A stretch of DNA of 64,000 nt from Paramoeba atlantica (taxonomy: Eukaryota; Discosea), in assembly GCA_977017575.1 (NCBI GenBank), contig CDRNVI010000149.1:496001-560000 (forward strand), written 5' to 3'. This document shows positions 1-10,084 of the stretch, in pieces. Positions within the stretch are counted from its first letter, which is position 1, and the number at the start of each line of letters is the position of its first letter. Both the position numbers and the translations under genes were made by a program. Below the pieces are notes generated by a model. That model saw only the letters and a list, made by a program, of their open reading frames with translations, was not told the DNA's origin and searched no databases.

Positions 1-363
1 GATCAATGTCTTCTCATTGTACAATTTCTTGTCTTGTCTCGCGTCCCAGTACAGAAATCTTGAGACAGCGCGTACAAATGCGTCTTTTGAGGCAGCAGAT
101 CGCATCACTTGTTGCACTCGTGCATCCCCTTCATCAAGACCAAGATCAGTCCATTTTTTCTTTGGAATTCGAGCAATTATCGCTTCAGACACCTTTCTTT
201 TTTCTTTCTTTGGCTTCTTCGGATCAGGAACAATAAGTTCATCTTTTCCATTTCGATTACGTTTCATCGTTGCAGCAAGGAAAACGAAAAATGCACGAGC
301 GTCAGGCACGAGAGTGTGACATTTCATAATTCCCTTGTCCTTGTCATGAACTTTATCGCCTGG
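1..363 (-). CDS. Partial exon of an unrecognised protein, running off the left edge
   Basis: The minus strand is open from a possible 3' splice site (TTCAACAG ending at 364) to the window edge, 121 codons. ATG codons lie at 327 and 267. The product is basic: a hydrophobic patch (DARAFFVFLAAT), then a Lys/Pro-rich stretch (PDPKKPKKEKRK), then a helix-rich part with WTDLGLDEGDARVQQV and FLYWDARQDKK. Codon use is mixed, with several CGA and CGT Arg codons and no stop, unlike the decayed ORFs further right. The plus-strand frames over the same bases are its shadows. I do not recognise a family. It could be a transposon accessory protein or a host gene; the C-terminus is outside the window. Confidence 0.55.
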
Positions 364-490
364 CTGTTGAAATCACTTGATTCATAAAAAGTGTCACATA
401 ATTTCCTTGATTTGTCATCATATTTATCTAATTTTTATTTCTTCTTGGCACCAGAATACCCTCAACCGCATGAAAAGACATAAAATGTTG

Positions 491-658
491 AATGTCCAAG
501 GGAATTCACAGAAAACTCCCTCGACAAAGTGGTCTTTTTTTCTTTCAGGGGTATTTTTGTTCTTTCGGGCCATAGGCCCTCAAGACAAAAATACCCCTCA
601 AGAAAGAAAAGCCCATGTCTCGGGGAAGTTTTCTTTGTGAATTCCCTTTGGGGACATT
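491..658. repeat. 168-bp long imperfect palindrome (foldback/MITE-like)
   Basis: The left arm from AATGTCC and the right arm ending GGACATT are reverse complements along almost their whole length. Shared blocks include GGGAATTCAC, GAAAAC, AGGGGTATTTTTGT and GGGCC. The centre is near GGCCATAGGCC at about 571-581. Small indels separate the arms. No clear target duplication was seen. It has no coding content and would fold into one long hairpin. Confidence 0.8.
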
Positions 659-663
659 AAGAG

Positions 664-1735
664 CTATTTTTTTTCTCGATCGAGAACTGAACTGCTTCTT
701 TCTTGCTCAAAGGTTTTTCTCTCTTTCTTTTTTCTTTTTCTTTTTTCTTTTTTTCTACTTCGTCAATTTGCTCTTTCAAAGGTTTTTTCTCTTCTTTTTT
801 TTATTTCTTTTTTTTAAACTGGTCTGAGCTGAACTGCTTCTTTGTTGATCAAAGGTTTTTCTCTCTCTTTCTCTCTTCTTTTTTTTTCTTTTTTTTTTTC
901 TTCTTTCTTCTTTTTTCTTTTTTCTTTTTTCTTTTTTTTTTTTTCTTTTTTCTTTTTTCTTTTTTCTTTTTTTTTTCTTTTTTCTTTTTTTTTTCTTTTT
1001 CTTTTCTTTTTCCTTCTTTCTTTTCTTTTTTTCTTTTCAAAGGTGGTTTTTTCTCTTCTTTTTCTCTCTCTTTTTCTCTTCTCTTTTTTTTTTTTTTTTT
1101 TTTTGAACTTGGTCTGAACTGAACTGCTTCTTTGTTGCTCAAAGGTTTTTCTCTCTTTCTTTCTCTTTTCTTTTTTTCCTTTTTTTTCTTTTTTTTTTCT
1201 TTTTTTTCTTTTTTTCTACTTCGTCAATTTGCTCTTTCAAAGGTTTTTTCTCTTCTTTTTTTATTTCTTTTTTTTAAACTGGTCTGAGCTGAACTGATTC
1301 TTTGTTGACCAAAGGTTTTTCTCTCTCTTTCTCTCTCCTTTTTTTTTTCTTTTTTTTCTTTTTTTTTCTTTTTTTTCTTTTTTTTCTTTTTTTTTCTTTT
1401 TTTTTCTTTTTCTTTTTTCTTTTTTCTTTTTTCTTTTTCTTTTTCTTTTCTATTTCTTTTTTTTCGAGCTTGGTCTCACTCTTTTTTCTCTTTTTTCCCC
1501 TTTTTCCTTTTTTTTTTCTTTTTTTTCCTTTCCTTTTTCTTTTTTTTCCTTTCCTTTTTTCTTTCTTTTTTTCTCTTTTTCTTTTTCTTTTCTTTTCTTT
1601 TTCTTTTTCTTTTTTTCTTTTTTCTTCCTTTCCTTTTTCTTTTTCTTTTTCTTTTTCTTTTTTTTTTTAGAGCGAGCGACTTCGTCAATTTGCCCTTTCA
1701 AAGGTTTTTTCTCTTCTTTTAGCCTGGGCCTGTAG
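664..1735 (+). repeat. Polypyrimidine tract with an embedded repeated motif
   Basis: About 1 kb of nearly pure T/C on the plus strand, interrupted by recurring islands such as GAACTGCTTCTTTGTTGCTC, CTTCGTCAATTTGC and TTTCAAAGGTTTTTTCTC. The islands recur in the same order several times (near 690, 760, 830, 1115, 1220, 1280 and 1680), so the tract grew by duplication of a compound unit. The long Phe/Leu frames (plus) and Lys/Glu/Arg frames (minus) here are low-complexity artefacts. Confidence 0.8.
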
Positions 1736-1989
1736 CAAGATTGCACACCAGCCTTTTTGAGGGTGCGAAAAGAAGAGGTCTTTTTGACCCTTGATTTACC
1801 TCTTCTTTTTGGATTTGTGTTTGTGATTGGTCAAAATCAGTGAAAGTCCACTTGCAATTGGGTCCAGGTGTGGGGACGTAATAAAGTCGCCAGAGCAATG
1901 GTTGTCACTTGGTTCATTTTTCTGTTTCCATTCTTTTGGAATTTTTTCGAAAAAAATGGCCTCTGTTGAAGCGATGTTTCTCTGCAACA

Positions 1990-4090
1990 AAAAGCATTAT
2001 CAATTCGTTTTTCAGTTTTGTGAGTTTTGTCGCACTTCTGATAATCTTGCTCAAAAGCATGAAGGTTTCTTCGTCAACATCCCTGGGAAGTTTGCACCTA
2101 CCTCACGCTCACGGATTGAGTCGAGTATTAATCGTAAGATTCGTGGTCGAGGTCTGGAACTCTGGCAGAAGAGGTGTGACTGGTGAACTCTTCGGGTGTG
2201 TTTGGCCCACATTGTTCTGGATGAGAGGATTAATTTTCCGCTTGATAATCCAACATTTATTGAAGGTTCGTATCTGGAGTCAATTCCTCGATCTCCTTTG
2301 CGAAAAGGTTTCCTACGTGTGGTGCCATCAAATGGCAAGATGCTCCGGCGGAATCCTTTTGGGTCTTGCTGGCCCAAACCCAGAAAGACAGAATTTTCCT
2401 TGGCCTCAACGAACATGTGAACCATGATGGAAAGTCAGTTGCTGAGGAGATAACAACAATGCTCCAAGAGATGCAAAATCTCGCAAAGGAATTTCCAGAG
2501 ACACAGGAATTTGTCCAATCTCTGTCTCTTTCTTCATTCTGTGGTGTCATGGGGGACCACACCAATGTAAATCGGAGTGTGGTGGCAGGAATTAGGAATT
2601 ATCGAAAGAGATTGAAAGTCCCCTTGTGTGCAGCTGGGTTGTTTTGCCCACAAATGTGATTTGGTTGAAGAATCTTTTTTGAAGGCTTTGTGGAAAAAAT
2701 CAAAAGAATGACTCTCTGCCCTCTTCCTCTTCTTCCTCTTCTTGTTCCTCTTGTTCCTCTTCTTGTTCCTCTTGTGTTCCTCTTTCTCACCCCCTTCACC
2801 AGTGCTCTCAGTGCTTCAAGTTTCCCCTGCTTTGGTTACCACCACAAGAGCCCTGTATCCTCACTTCAGATGAAGAAGGTGATGAGCCCTGGGAGGATGA
2901 TATTGAGCATATTTGTGTGGAGAAAGGACCTGAGCTTGGCTTCCCTCCAAAGACTGATGAACCTGAATATGGAATGAAGGCTCCTGGAAAAGACGATGAC
3001 TTGAATACACACTCTGCAACTCAGTTTCTCTATCGAATCACAAAGGCATTATCGTTGACCTCAAAGGCAGGAAATCGCTATGGTCACTCTGAGACCTTTT
3101 CCCAGTGGTGCATAGTGAAAGGGTTTCAGTGTCATTTAACCCCCCCCCCTTCATTCAAATCGATTCTTGGTGTATTCTTAGAACGCATATGCCATCTACA
3201 ATGATCTGCATGTGTATCGGAATTTTCTTCAAGAATGTTTGGAGGACACTTGGACTCGCCAATTTCTCCTTGCCTCACTCTCATCTCCATTGATGTGCCA
3301 CGAACTCTGATTGTTGGGGTTGTTTCATTATTTCTTTGGTTTTTTTTTTCATTTTCATTTTCATTTTCATTTTCATTTTTAATTTCATTTTTATTTTTAT
3401 TTTTATTTTTATTTTTATTTTTATTTTTATTTTTATTTTTATTTTTCTTTTTCTTTTTCTTTTTCTTTTTCTTTTTCTTTTTATTAATTTTTCTTTGAAA
3501 TTCTTCACAGGCCCTCCTCTGACCTTTACCCTTTCGGTTCTTACAATTGAAGAGAGTGCTGCTCTTTGGAAAGAAGTTGAACGACATTTCATTGTTTTTA
3601 CCACCGCCTCACTCACCCATCCGCAACCTTCAACAACTTATCTTTTTCACAAATTGTGGGATTATGTTGGTTTTTTATTTGAGAAAAAAAATCCTCCCAT
3701 TCAAGTTGCAAGTGATGGCTGAAAAAGAGAAAGTTTGGGAACGCTTGGAAGGGGGAATTTTGCTGAACTGGAGCCCACACAGAGATAACAAGGTCTTTCA
3801 TTTGTGTTTGATCTCAGCACTGAAGGAAGTTCAAAAGGTAAGATTTCCTTTTTTTTTTCTTTTTTCTTTCTTTTCTTTTACTAATTTTTAATTTTTTTTG
3901 TTTCAGATTGGCAAAGAGTACTTGGGGAATGGATCTCTTTCAAGTGTCCCTTCTTCCCTCTCTTCCCTCCCAGCTGATAATCTGGAACTGGAACTGGAAC
4001 GTGTGTTTGCGAAAGTCAAGGAGAAGGATACCCATGTGAATCACTCTCTTGGTTGTTCTCCCACAATAAAATTCATTTCTTTTGACTCAT
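1990..4090 (+). pseudogene. Decayed hAT-like transposase
   Basis: Coding similarity can be followed in pieces across all three plus frames. In order: a segment with PGKFAPTSRSRIESSINRKI near 2060-2150; WQDAPAESFWVLLAQTQKDR, GVMGDHTNVNRSVVAG and, after a one-base shift near 2638, CFAHKCDLVEE; then NAYAIYNDLHVYRNFL near 3190-3240; then FTTASLTHPQPSTTYLFHKL near 3600. The DN(V)..CFAH..(N)LV layout followed by a late T.A/SLT..PT segment matches hAT transposases. Possible introns are ATTCTTCACAG near 3500 and GTAAGATTTCC to TTTCAG at 3838-3906. Stops, frameshifts and a hexanucleotide insertion show that it is not functional. The family call rests on motif layout only. Confidence 0.45.
3346..3484 (+). 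repeat. Hexanucleotide microsatellite (ATTTTC / ATTTTT / CTTTTT)
   Basis: A run of 6-bp units that changes along its length from ATTTTC to ATTTTT to CTTTTT. It interrupts the decayed hAT-like ORF. The changing unit suggests successive slippage expansions. Confidence 0.9.
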
Positions 4091-4184
4091 TCTCTTTCCT
4101 TCTCCCAAAACTCCACACAAAACCAGCACCCTTCCAAAAAAAGTGGTGCGCAAAGTCAAAAAGACCCTTACTACTGGCCCAGGC

Positions 4185-4660
4185 TACCTCTTTTTTCTTT
4201 TTTCTTCTTTTCTTCTTTTTTCTTCTTTTTTCTTCTTTTTCTTTTCTTTTTCTTTTCTTTTTTTCTTTCTTTTTTTCTTTCTTTTTTTTAAAACCTGATT
4301 ATATTGAACTACCTTCTTGTCGATTGACTCTTTCAAAAGTTTTTCTCTTTTCTTTCTTTCTTTCTTTTTCTTTTTCTTTCTTTCTTTCTCTTCTTTCCTT
4401 TTTCTTTTTTTTCTTTTCTTTTTCTTCTTTTTTTTTTTCTTTTTTCTTTTTCTTTTTTCTTTTTTTTAAACCGGTGTGTGTCAAACTACTTCTCATCAAT
4501 CTTTCAAAGGGTTTTTTCTTCCTCTTCCTCTTCTCTCTCTTCTCTCTTTTCTATTTCTCTTTTCTTGGGTCTTTATCAATTTGCTCTTTCAGAAGTTTTT
4601 CTTTCTTCTTTTTTTTCTTTTCTTTTTCTTTTTCTTTTTCTTTTTCTTTTCACCGCCTCC
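4185..4660 (+). repeat. Polypyrimidine tract with the same island motifs as 664-1735
   Basis: T/C-rich with islands such as CGATTGACTCTTTCAAAAG, CATCAATCTTTCAAAGGG and TCAATTTGCTCTTTCAGAAG. These are divergent relatives of the islands in the first tract, so the compound repeat is dispersed. No coding function is inferred. Confidence 0.7.
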
Positions 4661-5414
4661 AAAACACTGCGGAAAACAGCATGTTTTTTTAGGCCCTCTT
4701 GTGGTCTCTTTTTTTTTTTTTCACATTCGTTTGTTTGGCGGTGTTGTGTTGCTTGCTGCTGTGAGATAAAGCTCTCACTCTTGTGAAAGGAGACGATTTT
4801 GTTGGAACTTTCTTTTTCGACCAATTGATAGGTTTTGTTTCATTCTTTGGTTCGTGTCAAACAAAAGAAGTCCTTTTTTTTTTTTGAACTAGTTTTTGAT
4901 GAAGAGGTGGTTGACAAATTTATCACAAGTGCTGTTTGTCTCTCACTTTTTCTTGTTCAGAGAGAAGATGGCCAGTGTTTTGTGTTGATTTTTCGATTCT
5001 CCAAAGTCTAATTTTTATACAAGCAGTTTGTCGGAGAATTATCAATAAGTTTTCATGGCCAAACAAAAGGACAAACAAAGTTATAACAAAACTCAGAGGT
5101 TAGGCTTTTTGGGGAGAGTACAAGGACCAAAGAAGACGAAAGGTTTCTTTTTTTTTCTTCTTTGCTTTCTCCAGTTGTTCTTTTTTGAGATTTTTTTTCT
5201 CTTATAAAATTTTCACTTTCTTTTCTCTTTTTTTCTCACTTTTTTTCTCAAAGATTAACCCCAGAACAAATTCTAGTAACTCTTTATCCGACAAGAAAAT
5301 TTTAGTCAAAAAGGCTGACCAATCCTTTCAATTTGCGAACGATTTACCCCCAATGGGCTGTTCCATACAAAGTGTTCTGCAACTCTCGCTCTCTTTACGA
5401 CTCTTTTTGATTTT
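4661..5414. other. No confident gene; possible short exon debris
   Basis: The stretch has short T-rich tracts and one open segment (LTPEQILVTLYPTRKF, about 5256-5300) that is closed by a stop. Fragments such as KQFVGELSISFHGQTKGQTK (about 5020-5080) look protein-like but cannot be joined to a gene with confidence. Confidence 0.4.
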
Positions 5415-5711
5415 TTGAGTTCAAATGAGGACTATGGAAAACAAGTTCTGACGGTGATTGTTAAAAAGTTGGAAAATGAACTGCAGTTGAGGTCTTTTGC
5501 AAAGACAATTTACAAGCTCTATGTTGCTATAAAGAAGAAAGGAGAAAAGAAAGAACATTTCCGATTGACTGGTGAACAAGCAAATCGAATATTACAAGAG
5601 TATCACCGATTGATTATCTCCCCTCTCTTATCATTTGAAAAGAAGCTAAAAAAAGGATTTCTTTTTGTTTGGATTCCCCTTTTTTTGCAAAGAAGGTTTA
5701 TCATGAATTAG
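5415..5711 (+). CDS. Unrecognised exon or short ORF
   Basis: An open stretch of about 98 codons with ordinary composition: EDYGKQVLTVIVKKLENELQ, FAKTIYKLYVAIKKKGEKKE and GEQANRILQEYHRLIISPLL. It has no ATG at its start. The AG just before TTCAAATGAGG suggests that it begins at a 3' splice site. It is helical and basic with no recognised motif. The last 25 codons (after SPLLSFEKK) are T-rich and may be 3' UTR or intron. It ends 25 bases before the convergent minus-strand gene at 5736. The function is unknown. Confidence 0.4.
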   Translation: MSSNEDYGKQVLTVIVKKLENELQLRSFAKTIYKLYVAIKKKGEKKEHFRLTGEQANRILQEYHRLIISPLLSFEKKLKKGFLFVWIPLFLQRRFIMN

Positions 5712-5735
5712 GTTCCTTTAATTTCTTTTTTCTTT

Positions 5736-6506
5736 TTATTCTCTTGTTAAAGAATAAAAACTCAAAACAAAAAAATAGGAATTGGACCAAGAGTTTCGAG
5801 TTGCCAGTCTGGTGAAGCAATAAATAAGAGACAAAAAGAACGAATTAAAAAGAGTGGATATTTGAAGAACAAAGTATGAACAAACTGCTGAAAATGTCAA
5901 TCTAACCTTTCTATTGTCCAACAAAGTTGTCGGTTCGTGGACACAATATTCGAGATTGAGTTGGTTATCGTAAAGACAGACAATGTTTTTTTTCAGGGTT
6001 TCTTGGAGTGGAGAGGTTCTCTTGGTTGTTTTCAACTTTTTTCCTTCAAATCTCTCTTCAAAATAGCTTTCATCAGCCTCAAGAAGCCAAAGAGAAGGAG
6101 TTTGAGTGTGTTTTATCATGGCCATTATTTTCCCAAACTTTTTAGGCTCAGCTTTTTTCACCTTTTTTTTGGAAAATAGAGTCACAGGGAATTTTTTGAC
6201 TTGAAACACAGCCTGAAAAAGGGATAAAAAATCATTCAAATTTTTTGTTTTGTTTTTTTTGCTTTTTTTTTGTTTTTTTTCAAGTCCAAAAGCAAAATGG
6301 TGAAGGAAAAAGAAAAGGATACAATACAAGGAATGTGTGGTGTTTGGCGAAAACCTCAAAAACTTCGAAAACCACTGTAAAGTTGTGTTGGAAAACTTTG
6401 TGGGTGAACATATCTCAGCCATCTTTTTAAACGATCTTGTGGCCTCTGCAAGTAATAATTTGAATTCTCTTTGATTCTCATTCTTTTTCCCAAAAAATGC
6501 TCTCAA
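5736..6506 (-). CDS. Unrecognised protein with TPSxxLLEADES motif (IS1595/Merlin-like DDE possible)
   Basis: The frame is open for 256 codons, but it probably contains an intron: an acceptor (CCCTTTTTCAG before GCTGTGTTTCAAG, near 6214) follows an A/T-rich middle. The second exon has a basic segment (SKKKVKKAEPKKFGK), then HTQTPSLWLLEADESYFEER, then LKKNIVCLYDNQLNLEYCVH. The LLEADESYF block resembles the first catalytic DES of IS1595/Merlin transposases, but no other catalytic residue could be placed, so this is weak. The same TPSxxLLEADES block starts the plus-strand gene at 8743. The last 50 residues are hydrophobic and may be read-through into a second intron. The N-terminus abuts the foldback repeat at 6505. 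Confidence 0.4.
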   Translation of the reverse strand: MRAFFGKKNENQREFKLLLAEATRSFKKMAEICSPTKFSNTTLQWFSKFLRFSPNTTHSLYCILFFFLHHFAFGLEKKQKKSKKNKTKNLNDFLSLFQAVFQVKKFPVTLFSKKKVKKAEPKKFGKIMAMIKHTQTPSLWLLEADESYFEERFEGKKLKTTKRTSPLQETLKKNIVCLYDNQLNLEYCVHEPTTLLDNRKVRLTFSAVCSYFVLQISTLFNSFFLSLIYCFTRLATRNSWSNSYFFVLSFYSLTRE

Positions 6507-6828
6507 AAAGTTGCTTACGACACCTTAAAAGCGCTGGATCGTAGCAAAAAAAATAGGCCTGAACTTTGTGTCTTAAACCCGAGATTTTTCGTGAAATTGG
6601 AGGCGGTGTTTTTTCTTTTTTCTTTCTTTTTCGTTTCTTCCTTTTTTCTTTTCTTTTCTTCTTTTTTTCTTTTCGTTCTTTTTCATTCTTTTTCATTCTT
6701 TTTCATTCTTTTTTCTTCTTTTTCCACCGCATCCGATTTTTGAGAAAACGCGAATTTTAAAAATAAAGTTCGGGCCTATTTTTTTTTGGTAGCAATCCGG
6801 TGTTTAAAGGTGTCATAAGCAACTTTTT
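6505..6828. repeat. 324-bp foldback element with about 65-bp inverted arms (MITE-like)
   Basis: The left arm begins AAAAAGTTGCTTACGACACC and the right arm is its reverse complement, ending GGTGTCATAAGCAACTTTTT. Inner blocks also pair (AATAGGCCTGAAC with GTTCGGGCCTATT, GGCGGTG with CACCGC). The centre is a T/C-rich tract. There is no coding content. It lies between two minus-strand genes. No convincing target duplication was identified. Confidence 0.8.
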
Positions 6829-6836
6829 GATGGTTG

Positions 6837-8567
6837 TTAAGGTAGTATATAATTTTTTTTTTTTTTTTCAGACATTGGATTCACAAACCCAGCACCCATA
6901 ATTCGAAATCCATTTTCATTTTTCAAAGACATATGATAATATGTCGCTGCTCGAATACCAGCAACAGAGCCAGGACTGTGTTTCCAAATGTAACCCAACT
7001 CGGTAAGTCCAAAACTAGGTGTATTTTCCCATCCAAATCCTAAATAAAAGAGAAGAGAAAGCCCAATGTCTTTTTTGTCACAATGAAGAACTGTTCCATG
7101 AGCAATTGAGAGCCAGAATTCTTCAATCAAGTGGAAAATCTTTGTTGAAAGAGTCATTTGCTGTCCGGTTGCATCAAACTTTTGTGAATGTCTTCAATGC
7201 ATTCTCTCTGTTTATCAAATATTGGTGGGGGTGGAGAAGATGAAGATGTCTCTTTGATTGTTGAAGAAACCCATTTTTCGAAACGTAACTCAAAGATCGC
7301 ATATCCTCCGAAAAGAGATTCCACAAATAGAACAATCATATCATTCGTTTGGCCTGCTTGAACATATTCCTGAATCGGATTCGCTTGCTTTGCATGAATT
7401 CCCATCGTTAACAAACACCATCCTCGACAATTTCTCTTTGTTTGATAATATAATGATAGAATAAATATAAAACATTGGAGGATTGAGAGCTCGTATACCT
7501 CCTCAGGAGATCCAACCGATTCCAACCAAAACATATCCTTCAAACCACTCTCTGATTTAAAATAAACATTTCCGGTCAATTCCTTCAATAAATTCTCATC
7601 TTTCAAAAGGTCTTGTTGGGTATTACAACCACCTGGATTCGCCAATTTTTGATAAAAATCTTCAGTGGCACCAAGAAAATGGGCCTTCCAGCTCGAATCT
7701 GAGAGGCGATCGAATGGGATCCTATTCACATCATCAAAGAGAATTGTTGTTGTTTGAGAATTTTGTTTTGGAACTTCAAAAGATTTAAAAAGAACTGGAA
7801 CTGGCTCTGCTGGTTTGATTTCAAAATAAGTTCTCATCAACAACAGTGCTTTTTCCCTGGTTTCCTTGTCAGAATAATGTGGTCGTCCTGGTTTTGAATA
7901 ATCCATCAGTTTTGAGAGTCCATGTGAACCACTTGCTTTCTTTCGACTCATTCTTCCAACAATTTCAGAAACCTGGATATTGTGTGTGGAGTGGATTCAA
8001 AAAAAGATATTTATAAAAAATGAGAATAATAATAATAAAAAAAAGAGGAAGGAAAAAAAAGAGGAAGGAGAAAAAAGGAGAAAAAAAGAGAGAAAAAAAA
8101 GGAAGAAAAAAAAGGGAGAAAAAAGGGAGAAAAAAGAAAGAAAAAAAAGAAAGAAAAAAAGAAAAGAAAAAAAAAGGGAGAAAAAAGAAAGAAAAAAAAA
8201 GAAAGAAAAAAAGAAAAACAAGATGATCGAACGGAAACACAACCTTCTTTTCAAGCACTTCCCAAGACACTAAGCTCTTATTTGTTTTTACAAGTTCTCT
8301 TACAGTCCAAAAACGAAAATGATCAAATAATAAAGGTGAAGAAGGAGAGTAGAAACTATCCTCATATGATGGCTCTGAAAGACGAACAGGAGGTAACAAT
8401 AATGTTGAGAGAGGAAAAGGGTTTTTTGGCGATAATGTCCACGAAGAAGAAGAGAAAGAATCATGGGTAATTGGTTGACAGAGCAAAACATCCATTTCTA
8501 ATCTCCTTCTTTTCTTTCTTTCTGATCGAATTTGTTTTTTTCTTTTGAGATTGAATTTGGTGAGCAT
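6837..8567 (-). CDS. Unrecognised multi-exon protein
   Basis: Three exons can be joined. Exon 1 (8567-8244) starts with an ATG, is Arg/Lys-rich (LKRKKQIRSERKKRRR) and then Ser/Pro-rich. A 271-nt intron with GT...ATATCCAG ends fills 8243-7973 and contains the polypyrimidine tract. Exon 2 (7972-7499) carries GRPHYSDKETREKALLLM, SWKAHFLGATEDFYQKLA and SGLKDMFWLESVGSPEE. A 63-nt AT-rich in-frame insert (GTATAC...AAAG, 7498-7436) is probably a second intron. The rest includes HAKQANPIQEYVQ and, after a one-base shift near 7175, FDATGQQMTLSTKIFHLIEE and LLFYLGFGWENTPSFGL. I recognise no family. It is divergent from the gene at 8743 across about 175 bases, which suggests a shared promoter region. 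Confidence 0.5.
8040..8225 (-). repeat. Polypurine tract (plus strand) within an intron
   Basis: About 185 bases of A/G on the plus strand, i.e. polypyrimidine on the coding strand, inside the inferred first intron of the minus-strand gene. It shows that some of these tracts are intronic. Confidence 0.8.
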
Positions 8568-8742
8568 TTTGAAAAAAAGAATCAAAAATTTGAAAGAAAG
8601 GAAAGAAAGTAGCAATTTTCGTATTGGATTCTTTTCAGATTACTTTTTTTCTTTTTTTTTATTAGAAAAATACAGCCAAAACGATTTTGTTCAAGCACTT
8701 TGTTTTTTTTTTTGTTTTTTTTTTGCTTTTTGTTTTTCTCAA

Positions 8743-9381
8743 ATGTCTGAACAAACTGCTCACTCTGTTCAGACCCGAACTCCTTCTCGAAAACTCCTTG
8801 AGGCAGATGAATCTTTCTTTAAAAGAGGAAACTCTGTTCCATATTGCTACATCTCTCTTGAACCCTCATCACATCAAAGCGTAAACAAATCAAAAACTAC
8901 AAACCAAAAGAAAAACCAAAAAGAAAAGTGTCCTCCTTGTGCTCTTTCTCTTTTGGAGAGCGATATTGCAAGTAAGTTTTCATGTGATACAATTGTTGAT
9001 TCTGTTGTTATTGAGCTTGATCGGATTGCCCATGATCTTTTTTCAAAAATTCCCTTGACTGCTTGTAGTATGCGAATCTATCGAACAAAGGTCAATGCAG
9101 TTCTGTTTGAACTCCTCATCATCCCTCATCTTTTGAGAAGTGGTGGCGAACTTTCTCCTCACAAGAAGTCAGCGCCAGTTTTTCTGATCCAATTTTATGA
9201 AACAAAAACTTTTGAACAAATTTTTTCAGGACTTGCATCAAAAGGACTCTTCAACCCAATGACGAAAAAATTCAAAAATGGTCAAAAGATGTGGATTGTC
9301 ACTCATAAAAAGTATTTGGTTGTATGGAGATTTTCTGCAAATCTTGGAACTCTTGCAGTTCATTTTTTTGTTCAAGGATGA
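8743..9381 (+). CDS. Unrecognised 212-aa protein with TPSxxLLEADES motif
   Basis: The ATG at 8743 is chosen because upstream codons translate a T-rich tract (poly-Phe). The protein starts with about 14 residues and then TPSRKLLEADESFF, the block shared with the minus-strand gene at 5736. A Lys/Gln-rich linker follows, then KCPPCALSLLESDIASKF and a compact C-terminal half with FSKIPLTACSMRIYRTKV, IIPHLLRSGGELSPHKK and YETKTFEQIFSGLASKGLF. There are no membrane segments and no recognised domain. It ends 60 bases before the convergent gene at 9442. The two LLEADES proteins look like members of one local family; a transposase origin is possible but unproven. Confidence 0.5.
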   Translation: MSEQTAHSVQTRTPSRKLLEADESFFKRGNSVPYCYISLEPSSHQSVNKSKTTNQKKNQKEKCPPCALSLLESDIASKFSCDTIVDSVVIELDRIAHDLFSKIPLTACSMRIYRTKVNAVLFELLIIPHLLRSGGELSPHKKSAPVFLIQFYETKTFEQIFSGLASKGLFNPMTKKFKNGQKMWIVTHKKYLVVWRFSANLGTLAVHFFVQG

Positions 9382-9464
9382 ACAAAAGGAGGACTTCCAA
9401 TCAACAATCTTTATCTCTCAAATTAATAAATTTATTATTTCTTAAGATTGTGATCGAAAACGTA

Positions 9465-9630
9465 ATCTTCGTGGTTTTGCTTTCGTTTTTTCCTCTTCTT
9501 CCTCTTCTTCCTCCTCCTCTTCTTCCTCCTCCTCTTCTTCTCCCTCTTCTTCATCATCAAAAGAAAATTCATCCTCTTCCTCTTCTTCTTCCTCTTCCTC
9601 TTCCTCCAACGAGAATTCATCTACCTCCTC
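9465..9630 (-). repeat. Acidic (Glu-rich) coding repeat, TCC/TTC on the plus strand
   Basis: An uninterrupted GAG/GAA-rich coding stretch in the C-terminal tail of the minus-strand gene, ending in a basic segment (KAKPRRLRFRSQS). It is probably a real acidic tail, since the flanking non-repetitive residues stay in frame. Confidence 0.6.
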
Positions 9631-10084
9631 ATCCTCAAAGATCTCCTGTTCTAACTCCTCCATAGACTTTCCTGTCTCTTCCTCAGGTGGAACTACATAA
9701 TTCTTTAAAATGAGTTCCCTTGTTGTTTGTGGAACTCCATTTTCACAAAAATCGATCATCTTCTTTTCAATCACTTGACAACTTCAATCTATCGACTTAT
9801 CTGAAACGATTTCTTGCCATTTCACTTGAACTTTTTCCCCCATTTCTTTCATTTTTGCCAATGTTCGCCTTCGTAACTTGTCTTGAGGAATGTCAGCATT
9901 GTCACGAGTCACATCAAGCCAATAAACAGAGAAATAAGTTGCAGAACAACCTTGATGACCAGCCACTTTACTTTGGTAAGAAAGGTAACCAATTGGAAGA
10001 AAATGGCAATGGTACAGATTTGTTTTGGTATTATTGATTTCACATGGAATTGAAACACCATTCTTTTCCACTGCTGCAATTCCA

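Noticed and set aside
703..1746. Long Phe/Leu/Ser frames (plus) and Lys/Glu/Arg frames (minus)
   Set aside because: They translate polypyrimidine/polypurine tracts in every frame; no non-repetitive residues or start context support a protein.
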